In this document: positions 1 through 7,225 of the stretch, piece by piece
Layout of the letters: each line of letters starts with the position of its first letter
Numbering within the stretch: position 1 is the stretch's first letter
Origin: Kribbella catacumbae DSM 19601
GTDB taxonomy: Bacteria; Actinomycetota; Actinomycetes; Propionibacteriales; Kribbellaceae
Length of the DNA: 51,047 nucleotides
Direction of reading: 5' to 3'
NCBI RefSeq assembly: GCF_000372465.1
Contig: NZ_AQUZ01000060.1
Coordinates: 1-51,047 of the forward strand
The notes under the pieces: model-generated
What the model saw: the letters and a program-made list of their open reading frames with translations, nothing else
What the model was told of the DNA's origin: nothing
Database searches by the model: none
Program-made: the position numbers and the translations under genes

Positions 1-218
1 GTTGGCGTCTCACGCCGGCGGGGCCTGGACGGGCTGCTGATGGTGCTGCCGTCGGCGGTCGTCTTCTTGCCCGTCCCATACAGGTCGACCCAGCGTGCCA
101 GGGTCGCCCGCTCGATCCCGAGATCGGCTGCGATCCCACGCAGCGTCGCTCCCGGAGTGGACTCGTACAAGTCGACGGCCTGCCGACGGAACTCCTCGGA
201 GTAGTTCTTGCGGGCCAT
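1..218 (-). CDS. IS3-type transposase OrfA, N-terminal part (cut by window edge)
   Basis: This is the DNA-binding subunit of an IS3-like insertion sequence, which recognises the element ends and is normally joined to the catalytic OrfB by frameshifting. The visible 72 residues begin MARKNYSEEFRRQ and carry a helix-turn-helix with the core LRGIAADLGIERATLARW, typical of the InsE/orfA family. The ATG lies at 216-218 and the frame is open to the window edge, so OrfB and the other IS end are outside. The element abuts a truncated regulator gene, which suggests the insertion broke it. Family assignment rests on the HTH and the opening motif; the IS ends were not identified. Confidence 0.8.
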   Translation of the reverse strand, partial: MARKNYSEEFRRQAVDLYESTPGATLRGIAADLGIERATLARWVDLYGTGKKTTADGSTISSPSRPRRRETP

Positions 219-300
219 GGTCCTGATCATCTCGCTTCCCCAGCACATGGCTGGATTCAGCGTGTCCAAGAACCAGGGTCAGGGCCCATGCCCCTATCCT

Positions 301-699
301 TCATGATCCAACACTGCTCATGAACCCAGAGCCAGTGATCCAATCCTCGATCGCCCAAGGAAGACGGAATACCGCACACTTCGAATATGCACCGGTTGCC
401 AGTCGAACCCGGTTGGCGAGCTGCGGGCGATCTGAGTGGCCCATGCCGAGTTCGCGGTCGGTGGCTACGCCGAGCACGGCTCGGAGTGCTTCTCGGTAGA
501 GCTTGCCGGTTCGGCGTACGGCTCCGCGTTCGAGCTTGGCGATGTAGTGGCCGTCCAGTGGCATTTGAATGCCCCGCTCGCGCCAGAGCCAGGCGCATAC
601 TGCTTCGGCTAGGTCTGCGCGGGACATTGGGCGGGTCGGGTCTGTGGGTGACGGCGTTCGTTGCCGTGCCTCGCGGAGGGCGGTGTTGGGAGAGGGCAT
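301..699 (-). pseudogene. Truncated XRE-type transcriptional regulator
   Basis: This is the N-terminal part of a long actinomycete XRE regulator of the kind that has an N-terminal helix-turn-helix and a C-terminal TPR-like region, usually near 400 residues. What remains starts at MPSPNTALREARQ and includes MSRADLAEAVCAWLW and YIAKLERGAVRR, the usual HTH segment, through ATDRELGMG. After that the sequence becomes unrelated and stops at about 133 residues, close to the transposase gene. The start at 699 was chosen because the family begins here. The likely history is disruption by the neighbouring insertion sequence. It may still give a truncated DNA-binding fragment. Confidence 0.65.
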
Positions 700-770
700 C
701 GCGGGTTTCTGGTTGGTGGAGAGGCGGGACGGGTGCGGAACGCAGGGGTCATTGAGGAGAGGGGAACCCC

Positions 771-1097
771 TCAGCACACCCGCCCCGCCTGATTGGGTAC
801 CTCGGACAGCAGGACGTCGATCTGGTGGTTCTGGAGGCTCCGGCGGAACTCGATCGGGTTGCCGTTGCTGGCGAAGTGGAGAAGGTTGGGCACGATCAGG
901 ACGCGGTCGTCGCGATCCATGAGCGCCGTCAGCGCCTTGTGTAACTCGTCAGGAGCGGTGTCGAGCTCGTCGATGAACAGGGCGGCTAGCTCGCAGCCAT
1001 GAACTGCTGCGCAGTCAACGATTCCTTGACGGCATGCGGCGGTCTCCGCATCGGTCATGAGGAAGTGCTTCTTGAAGTATCCGAAGGCCACTCGCAT
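771..1097 (-). CDS. Small serine-recombinase-fold protein, probably non-catalytic
   Basis: A 108-residue protein whose layout follows the resolvase N-terminal domain. It begins MRVAFGYFKK, where resolvases have a GYxRVS motif, followed by a predicted helix, HGCELAALFIDE (matching the HGL-x-VFVDEG strand), ALTALMDRDDRVLIVPNLLHFA (matching the LxxLRxGDxLVV-x-xLDRL region) and IDVLLSE. The catalytic Ser and the nearby Arg of real resolvases are absent from the first strand, and there is no C-terminal DNA-binding domain. Recombination activity is therefore unlikely. It may be a regulatory or structural relic of the same element as the neighbouring integrase. The family assignment is my inference from pattern, not from a search. 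Confidence 0.6.
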   Translation of the reverse strand: MRVAFGYFKKHFLMTDAETAACRQGIVDCAAVHGCELAALFIDELDTAPDELHKALTALMDRDDRVLIVPNLLHFASNGNPIEFRRSLQNHQIDVLLSEVPNQAGRVC

Positions 1098-1199
1098 GCG
1101 TCTAACCCCGTTGGATTCAGTGCGAATCAGCAGTTGCTGTTGTGGGATCAGCCTCGGCCCGACTGGTTTGTCGGCACCATGGTTTGCCGCTGACGCAGT

Positions 1200-1217
1200 A
1201 CTGAACTTTCACTGAAC
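1200..1217. promoter_or_regulatory. Direct repeat ACTGAAC upstream of the XRE regulator
   Basis: Two perfect ACTGAAC copies lie 11 bases apart (1200-1206 and 1211-1217), one helical turn, about 55 bases before the regulator's start. This spacing suits side-by-side protein binding and autoregulation, but no operator for this family is known to me. Confidence 0.35.
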
Positions 1218-1274
1218 CGGATGATCGGTGTTCAAGTAGAGAGCCCTGCGCGGCAATGGGAGACTTGGCCCGTG

Positions 1275-2573
1275 ATGGTCCAGGTCTGGTCTGGTCGCGA
1301 GGTGCGGGCGCTGCGCGAGTCGCAGCGGCTGAGCACCCGCGAGTTCGCCGCGCGAATCGGTGTGAGCGAGCGGATGGTCTCCCGGTGGGAGGCAGGCGGG
1401 GAGAACATCCGTCCGAGGCCGATCAATCAGGAGGGACTGGATTCGCTGCTGGCAGCAGCAAGCGAGGACGAGAAGTCACGGTTCGCCGCACGTCTGCAGA
1501 TCGCGAAACAGCCAGACCGCGAGTCGATCTCCGCATCTTTTCCGGCCGCAGCCGATCCCCCGATGCGTTTACATCGACCCCGACCACCGGAGCGAACTGG
1601 TGTCGCGATCCGCTCTGAGCGCGCCCAGGGCAATGACGTGTTTGCGATGCAGGCGTTCAGGTCTGCCGACAAGCAGGTCGGGGGCGGGCATCTGTATGCC
1701 GCGGTGGTGAAGTACCTGCATATGCACGTTGGTCCGCGGATGTTCGGTGGCGATGTGGTCGTTGAGGATCCCGGTGTCTTCACTGCTGCGGCAGGGCTGA
1801 CGGAGATGGCCGGCTGGATGGCACACGATGCTGGTCGTGACGACCGCGCCTACAGCCATTTCCTGCGCGCGTTCCATCTCTCCAAGGCCGGGCAGGACCG
1901 CCATCTCGGCGTACACATCCTCGCCAGTCTCAGTCACCTTGCTCACCACCGGGCCGACCCAAACGGGGCCATGCGCTTCGCCCGAGCGGGACAGAAAGCA
2001 TTAGCGGACTCCCCCGCAAACCCCGAACTCAGTGCGCGACTTCTGGCGATGCAAGCCAAAGGCCGCGCCGCCCTAGGACACAGCCAGGAGACGTACGCAC
2101 TCTTGGGACAGGCCGAAACAGCACTCGCTGGAACTCACGAACAGGCTCCTTCCGAGTGGGTGAGCCGCTTCGACCTGGGCAGTCTGTCCAGCGAGGCCGC
2201 ACGCTGTATGAGGCAACTGGGCAAGCCCGGGAAAGCGCAAGAACATGCGCAGCGGATCCTGGCACTCCGGACCTCGAACAGCACCCGGAGTCGCGCGTTC
2301 GGACAGCTCTTCCTCATCGCAACACTGATCGATCAGGGCGAACTCGAGGAGGCCTGCCGGACCACCCGCGAGGTCGTCGAAGCAACACAATCACTCGGAT
2401 CCCAACTGGTCGTGCAGCAACTCCGAGACATCCACGATCAGCTCGCACCGCACGCCGACTCAGCCGACGTCCGCGAGACCAGGCACATCCTGGCGGACGC
2501 CGTGCGCCAACAGGTATGGCTCCAGCAATGGATGACTCCGGACGCGCCCGACACGCAGGTGCGCGCCAGATGA
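1275..2573 (+). CDS. XRE-family regulator with TPR-like C-terminal region
   Basis: A 432-residue DNA-binding regulator. Residues 4-60 hold a helix-turn-helix (VRALRESQRLSTREFAARIG then SERMVSRWEAGG), the usual opening of the actinomycete HTH plus tetratricopeptide family. The remainder is mostly alpha-helical and TPR-like, for example the segment around RCMRQLGKPGKAQEHAQRIL. The chosen start MVQVWSGREV matches the family and has GGGAG at 1259-1263 upstream; a GTG three bases earlier is equally possible. The stop overlaps the Nudix start as ATGA, so the two are translationally coupled. In many actinomycetes such regulators pair with a small enzyme gene. The target is unknown; the direct repeats upstream may be its site. 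Confidence 0.85.
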   Translation: MVQVWSGREVRALRESQRLSTREFAARIGVSERMVSRWEAGGENIRPRPINQEGLDSLLAAASEDEKSRFAARLQIAKQPDRESISASFPAAADPPMRLHRPRPPERTGVAIRSERAQGNDVFAMQAFRSADKQVGGGHLYAAVVKYLHMHVGPRMFGGDVVVEDPGVFTAAAGLTEMAGWMAHDAGRDDRAYSHFLRAFHLSKAGQDRHLGVHILASLSHLAHHRADPNGAMRFARAGQKALADSPANPELSARLLAMQAKGRAALGHSQETYALLGQAETALAGTHEQAPSEWVSRFDLGSLSSEAARCMRQLGKPGKAQEHAQRILALRTSNSTRSRAFGQLFLIATLIDQGELEEACRTTREVVEATQSLGSQLVVQQLRDIHDQLAPHADSADVRETRHILADAVRQQVWLQQWMTPDAPDTQVRAR

Positions 2574-3100
2574 CCGACGAACCGCTCTATCGTCGCGACC
2601 CCGAGGCGTGGCAGGAGCACCTGGCTGAGGGCAACGCCAAGCAGGCCAGGAAGCGGGTGGGAGCGGATGCGATCCTGCGCGATCATCAGGGCCGGATCCT
2701 CCTCGTCGAACCTGACTACAAGCCCGATTGGGATCTCCCCGGAGGCATGATCGAGGCAAACGAACCACCGATCGACGGCCTGATCCGCGAGCTGAAGGAA
2801 GAGCTCAACCTCGAACTGACATCCAGGCAACTGACGCTCGCCTGCGTTGACTGGGTCGCACCGCACGGCCCATGGGACGACTCTTTGATGTTCATCTTCG
2901 ACGCTGGACAGCTTGAGCCTGCCCAGATCTCCCGCTTGCGGCCGGATTCCGACGAGCTGAAGCGCTACGCCTTTCTCGAGCCGGATGAAGCACGCGAGCG
3001 GCTGCGGCCATACGTCTGGCTCCGCCTCGAAGCCGCCCTCAAAGCCGTCGACTCGCAGACGGTCGCGTACCTCCACGACGGCCTTCCAAGGCTGAGCTAG
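2570..3100 (+). CDS. Nudix hydrolase
   Basis: A 176-residue hydrolase of nucleoside diphosphates linked to another moiety. The Nudix box is clear near residues 62-85: GGMIEANEPP followed by DGLIRELKEELN, giving G-x5-E-x7-RE-x2-EE with Asn in place of the last Gly. The box glutamates that bind Mg are present. The N-terminus (YRRDPEAWQEHLAEGNAKQA) resembles that of actinomycete Nudix proteins found next to XRE regulators. The start ATG overlaps the regulator stop by four bases, so the pair forms one operon. The substrate cannot be told from sequence; the signature is generic. Confidence 0.9.
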   Translation: MTDEPLYRRDPEAWQEHLAEGNAKQARKRVGADAILRDHQGRILLVEPDYKPDWDLPGGMIEANEPPIDGLIRELKEELNLELTSRQLTLACVDWVAPHGPWDDSLMFIFDAGQLEPAQISRLRPDSDELKRYAFLEPDEARERLRPYVWLRLEAALKAVDSQTVAYLHDGLPRLS

Positions 3101-3211
3101 GCACTAGCCGCGGCGCGCAGCGGAGGCACGCCGTACAGGTTGGGCGGGGTGCAAGGCATCTCGCTCTCAGCCGTTGAGCTCGCACATCAGCTTCGGTGGA
3201 GGTGCGGCGGG

Positions 3212-4631
3212 ATGGCGTATGTGAAGGATCTGTGGACTCGGCCGGCTAAGCAGGAGGACGGAACGGTTGTTCGGGAGCGGAACGCGCGGTGGGGGCGTGG
3301 GAAGCGGTGGTTGGCTGGGTGGGTCGATCCGCTGGGGAAGGAGCGGACGAAGGCGTTCAGTACCAAGGGGGCGGCTGAGCGGCATGGGAATGCGATGGAG
3401 ACGGATCGGGAGCGTGGGGAGTACATCGATCCGAGGGCTGGGAAGGTCCGGTTCGAGGAGGTCGCGGAGCGGTGGCTGGCATCGCGGGTGGTAGATCCGG
3501 CGACCGCGATCAGATACGAGTCGGTGCTTCGGCTGCATGTGACCCCGGTGTTCGGTCGCAGGCAGCTCAGGACGATCAGGCCGTCGGAGATCGCTGCCTG
3601 GGTCGTGGATCTGAATACGCGCTTCGGGTCGTCGACCGCGCGGGCGGCGTACCTGGTCCTGCAAGGGATACTCGGTTTGGCTGTGGACGACGAGACGCTG
3701 AAGCGGAACCCGGCGAAGGCCAGCGTGGTCAAGCTGCCTTCGCCGAAGGGCGGGAACGTCGTGGTTTGGGGTGATGACGTCGTAGTGCGAATTGTCGAAG
3801 GGCATCCCCCGCAGTACAGGCCGATCGCGGCCGTCGGTGCTGCCTGCGGTCTGCGGCAAGGTGAGATCTTCGGCCTCGCGGAAGAGGACATCGACTTCGA
3901 CGCGATGGTCATCCACGTGCGGCGGCAGGTGAAGAAGCTCGGCAGAGACTTTGTGTTCGCATTGCCGAAGAACGACACCGAGCGGACGGTCCCGATGTCC
4001 GACGGGACAGCCCTGGTCCTGAAGGATCACATCGAAGCTGTTGGACCGCGACCGTACACACTCCCGTGGGAGAAGGTCGACGGCGGGTCCTCACACCGTC
4101 AGGCTCCTGTTCCGCTGGACGGACGACAAACACATCCGGGCGCGGACCTACGACGAGCTCGTCTGGAAGCCAGCCCTGCTCCATGCCGGAGTCATTCGCG
4201 AGCCGACCAGAGATGCCCGCGGGCGGAAGCACTACGTCACCCGTCGAGAGAGCGGCATGCACGCGCTGCGGCACTACTACGCGAGCATCACGCTCGCCGA
4301 CGGCGTCAACATCAAAGAACTCGCCGAATACCTCGGCCACGGAGACCCAGGCTTCACCCTCCGGCTCTACACCCACATGTTGCCGTCATCGCATGAGCGG
4401 GCGCGGAAGGCTGTCGACTCCAGACTTGCTCGTCTCTTGTCCCTCAGATCTCACGGAGCAGTGACGGAGCAGGCCGCCGTTCGCTCCCCAACTGCCTCAT
4501 GGGAGCCGGACGGCGGCCTGTCTGCCGAAAACCCGAAATCAGCCTCTGACCTGCAGAAATACCCTCAGCTGAGGCCCTTGAGTAGCTGGCGGGCCATGAC
4601 GATTCGTTGGACCTGGTTGGTGCCTTCGTAG
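3212..4631 (+). pseudogene. Tyrosine (phage-type) integrase, frameshifted
   Basis: A site-specific recombinase of an integrative element. It starts MAYVKDLWTRP with GGAGG at 3198-3202 upstream. The N-terminal arm/SAM-like region (about residues 1-170) and the catalytic domain up to LPWEKVDG read in one frame. The match then continues one base later as GPHTVRLLFRWTDD and holds the rest of the active site: HALRHYYAS, LGHGD and the tyrosine in LRLYTHML. The catalytic Arg is in GLRQGE. One extra G in the run at about 4081-4087 would explain the break, so this is either a decayed gene or a sequencing error. The C-terminal tail runs antisense into the next gene. Confidence 0.85.
4471..4519 (+). terminator. 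Strong inverted repeat in the integrase tail
   Basis: Arms AGGCCGCCGTTCGCTCCC (4471-4488) and a 19-base near-complement at 4501-4519 enclose a 12-base loop. It lies between the integrase catalytic core and the 3' end of the opposing acyl-CoA dehydrogenase. It could be a terminator for the converging genes or part of an attachment region. No U-tract follows. Confidence 0.5.
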
Positions 4632-5728
4632 ATCTGGGTGATCTTGGCGTCGCGCATCATGCGTTCGACCGGGTAGTCGTGGGTGTAGCCGTAGCCGCCG
4701 AGGAGTTGTACTGCGTCGGTGGTGACGGCCATCGCCACGTCGGAGGCGAAGCACTTGGCGGCGGCGCCGAAGTAGGTGAGGTCGCTGTCGTTGCGTTCGG
4801 AGCGGGCCCCGGCGGCGTAGGTGAGCTGGCGGGCGGCCTCGATCTTCATGCCCATGTCGGCGAGCATGAACTGCAGGCCCTGGAACTCTGCCAGAGCCTT
4901 GCCGAACTGCTTGCGCTCCTTGACGTAGCCGAGCGCGTAGTCGAGTGCGCCTTGCGCGATGCCGAGTGCCTGCGCGGCGATCGTCACGCGGGTGTGGTCG
5001 AGCGTCGCCATCGCAGTACCGAAGCCGGTGCCGAGCTCGCCGATGAGGCGGCCGGCCGGGATCCGGACGTTGTCGAAGTACACCTCGCGGGTCGGTGAGC
5101 CCTTGATGCCGAGCTTCTTCTCGGGGGCGCCGAAGGAGACACCGTCGTCGGACTTCTCGACCACGAAGGCGCTGATGCCCTTCGAGCGGGAGTTGGGGTC
5201 GGTCAACGCGAAGACCGTGTAGTAGTCGCTGACGCCCGCGTTGGTGATCCAGCGCTTCACGCCGTTCAGCACGAACCCGTCGCCATCGGCGACGGCGCGG
5301 GTCTTCATCGAGACCGCGTCCGAACCGGCCTCGGGCTCCGACAGGCAGTACGAGAACATCGCGTCGCCCGCCGCCACCGGTGGCAGATAGCGATCCTTCA
5401 CCTCATCCGACCCGGACAGCAGCAACGGCAGCGAGCCGAGCTTGTTCACCGCGGGGATCAGCGAGGTGGACGCGCAGGCGCGGGCCACCTCCTCGATCAC
5501 GATCACGGTGGCCAGCGCGTCCGCCCCGGCGCCGCCGTACTGCTCGGGGATGTGCGGGGCGTGGAAGTCCGACGCCTTCAACGCGTCGTACGACGCCTTC
5601 GGGAACTCGGCGAGCTCGTCCACGTCGCCGGCGTTCGGGGCCACCTTCGCGTCGCAGACGTCGCGCACGGCCTCCCGGATCGCCTGGTGCTCCTCGGACA
5701 GCGCGTACAGGTCGAATGAGTTACTCAC
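4565..5728 (-). CDS. Acyl-CoA dehydrogenase
   Basis: An FAD-dependent enzyme of 387 residues that forms the trans-2 double bond of an acyl-CoA thioester. The three acyl-CoA dehydrogenase domains are in order: an N-terminal helical part (LSEEHQAIREAVRD), a central beta domain with CLSEPEAGSDA and WITNAG, and a C-terminal helical part with KERKQFGK, LLGGYGY and the terminal QIYEGTNQVQR. The glutamate in YEGT is the catalytic base of the short-chain/branched-chain type. The GTG start (VSNSFDLYAL) was chosen by alignment to the family; a TACCTT box 7 bases upstream suggests leaderless transcription. Chain-length preference is not evident. The integrase tail overlaps the last 67 bases antisense. 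Confidence 0.93.
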   Translation of the reverse strand: MSNSFDLYALSEEHQAIREAVRDVCDAKVAPNAGDVDELAEFPKASYDALKASDFHAPHIPEQYGGAGADALATVIVIEEVARACASTSLIPAVNKLGSLPLLLSGSDEVKDRYLPPVAAGDAMFSYCLSEPEAGSDAVSMKTRAVADGDGFVLNGVKRWITNAGVSDYYTVFALTDPNSRSKGISAFVVEKSDDGVSFGAPEKKLGIKGSPTREVYFDNVRIPAGRLIGELGTGFGTAMATLDHTRVTIAAQALGIAQGALDYALGYVKERKQFGKALAEFQGLQFMLADMGMKIEAARQLTYAAGARSERNDSDLTYFGAAAKCFASDVAMAVTTDAVQLLGGYGYTHDYPVERMMRDAKITQIYEGTNQVQRIVMARQLLKGLS

Positions 5729-5735
5729 GAGTACC

Positions 5736-5741
5736 AAGGTA
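5736..5741 (-). promoter_or_regulatory. Candidate -10 box of the acyl-CoA dehydrogenase gene
   Basis: TACCTT on the minus strand ends 7 bases before the GTG start, the spacing expected for a leaderless transcript. It lies inside the small palindrome GTACCAAGGTAC (5731-5742), a possible operator. No convincing -35 box was seen. Confidence 0.4.
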
Positions 5742-5849
5742 CGACGAAACCCGCGCCGCCGGGAGACGCCGTACCCGGAAAGTGACGAACGGCGCACCCA
5801 CCGATGAGCAGTGGACATGAGCCGGTCACCGGGTGATAACCGTGATCGG

Positions 5850-5855
5850 TAGAGT
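5850..5855 (+). promoter_or_regulatory. Candidate -10 box of the nucleotide-sugar dehydrogenase gene
   Basis: TAGAGT is followed by 7 bases and the ATG, and no Shine-Dalgarno sequence is present. This fits leaderless transcription starting at the ATG. No clear -35 box was found. Confidence 0.45.
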
Positions 5856-5862
5856 CCCCCGC

Positions 5863-7209
5863 ATGACTGAAGGCACGCCCACCAGCGCGCGACCACTGCG
5901 GATCGCGGTGATCGGCACCAACTACCTCGGGGCCAACACTGCCGCGGGCATGGCCGAGTTCGGCTTCGACGTGATCGGTGTCGAGATCGACGAGCACCGG
6001 CTCAAACTGCTGAACGACGGCAAGGCTCCGCTGTACGAACCGGGCCTGGACCCGTTGCTGAAGAAGCACACCGACTCCGGCCGGCTCCGGTTCACCAACG
6101 ACTACACCCAGATCGCCGACTGGGCCGACGTGTACTTCGTCTGCGTCGGTACGCCGCAACTCGAGGGCAGCGACTCCGCCGACCTCGCCCAGGTGCACTC
6201 CGTCGTCACCATGCTCGCCCCGCTGCTGACCAAGCCCTGCCTGGTGGTCGGCCGGTCCACCGTCCCGGTCGGTACGTCGAAGATGGTGGAGGCGCGCTTC
6301 CACGCCGAGGCCCCGGCCGGCCCGCAGGTCGAGATCGCCTGGCAGCCGGAGTTCCTGCGCGAGGCGCACGGCGTGGACGACACGTTGCACCCGGACCGGC
6401 TCGTCTTCGGCGTACAGTCCGATGCGGCTGAGGCCAAGCTGCGTGAGGTTTTCGCGCAGCCGATCGCCGAGGGTTCGCCGGTGGTCGTCTGCAACCTGCC
6501 CACCGCGGAGCTCGTCAAGGGCGGCGCAAACGCCTTCCTGGCAACGAAGATCTCCTTCATCAACGCGCTCGCCGAACTGACCGACGCGACCGGCGCGGAC
6601 GTCACCCTGCTCGCTGACGCGCTCGGCTACGACAAGCGGATCGGCCGCGGCATGCTGAACGCGGGTCCCGGGTACGGCGGCGGTTGCCTGCCGAAGGACC
6701 TGCGCTCGTTCATGGCCCGGGCCGGTGAGCTCGGCGTGGAAGAGGTCATCACGCTGCTCCGCGAGGTCGACGACATCAACCAGCACCGGCGCGCGCGGAT
6801 CGTCGACGTGGTGCACGAACTGCTCGGCGCCGACTGGGTCGGCAAGAATGTGACCGTCCTCGGCGCGGCGTTCAAGGCCGGTACCGACGACGTCCGCGAC
6901 TCGCCGGCTCTCGACATCGCCGGCCGGATCCAGCTGCACGGCGCGACCGTCACCGTCTTCGACCCCGAGGCGATGGAGAACGCGCGCAAGGTCCGACCGA
7001 CCTTCCGGTACGCCGGATCCGCGGCCGAGGCCTGCGAGGGCGCGCACCTGGTGCTGCACCTGACCGAGTGGCCAGAGTTCCGCTTGCTCGACCCGGCCGC
7101 GTTGCGCGGGGTCGTGGAGGCTCCCGTCGTGGTCGACGCCCGGCTGTCCCTGGAGGCGCAGAAGTGGCGCGACGCGGGCTGGATCTACCGGGCCCCTGGC
7201 AGGCCTTAA
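5863..7209 (+). CDS. ugd: UDP-glucose 6-dehydrogenase
   Basis: A 448-residue NAD-dependent enzyme that oxidises a UDP-sugar to the uronic acid, giving UDP-glucuronate for polysaccharide or glycolipid synthesis. The Rossmann start RIAVIGTNYLGANTAAG is near residues 14-30. The central helix and substrate region carries ELVKGGANAFLATKISFIN, the catalytic cysteine lies in GPGYGGGCLPKDL, and the C-terminal domain has LGAAFKAGTDDVRDSPA. Length fits the UDP-glucose/GDP-mannose dehydrogenase family, and UDP-glucose is the most likely substrate. The ATG was chosen because a TAGAGT box sits 7 bases upstream and the family begins here. It stands alone, convergent with an MFS gene. Confidence 0.92.
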   Translation: MTEGTPTSARPLRIAVIGTNYLGANTAAGMAEFGFDVIGVEIDEHRLKLLNDGKAPLYEPGLDPLLKKHTDSGRLRFTNDYTQIADWADVYFVCVGTPQLEGSDSADLAQVHSVVTMLAPLLTKPCLVVGRSTVPVGTSKMVEARFHAEAPAGPQVEIAWQPEFLREAHGVDDTLHPDRLVFGVQSDAAEAKLREVFAQPIAEGSPVVVCNLPTAELVKGGANAFLATKISFINALAELTDATGADVTLLADALGYDKRIGRGMLNAGPGYGGGCLPKDLRSFMARAGELGVEEVITLLREVDDINQHRRARIVDVVHELLGADWVGKNVTVLGAAFKAGTDDVRDSPALDIAGRIQLHGATVTVFDPEAMENARKVRPTFRYAGSAAEACEGAHLVLHLTEWPEFRLLDPAALRGVVEAPVVVDARLSLEAQKWRDAGWIYRAPGRP

Positions 7210-7225
7210 GAACAAGCCTTAAGAA
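7203..7225. repeat. 13-base tandem duplication across two stop codons
   Basis: GCCTTAAGAA occurs at 7203-7212 and again at 7216-7225. The first copy contains the stop of the sugar dehydrogenase, the second the stop of the opposing MFS gene, leaving 9 bases between the genes. Confidence 0.6.

Noticed and set aside
10..246. 78-residue minus-strand frame at the left edge
   Set aside because: It is in a different frame from the transposase, which has the clear HTH and start; the frame has no family pattern.
4440..4560. tRNA gene as the integration target
   Set aside because: Searched by eye for a cloverleaf and T-loop (GTTCGANNC) near the integrase end; only a simple hairpin was found.
5725..7215. 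Long open frame antisense to ugd
   Set aside because: High-GC shadow with Arg/Val/Gly-rich composition; the plus strand has a full dehydrogenase pattern.
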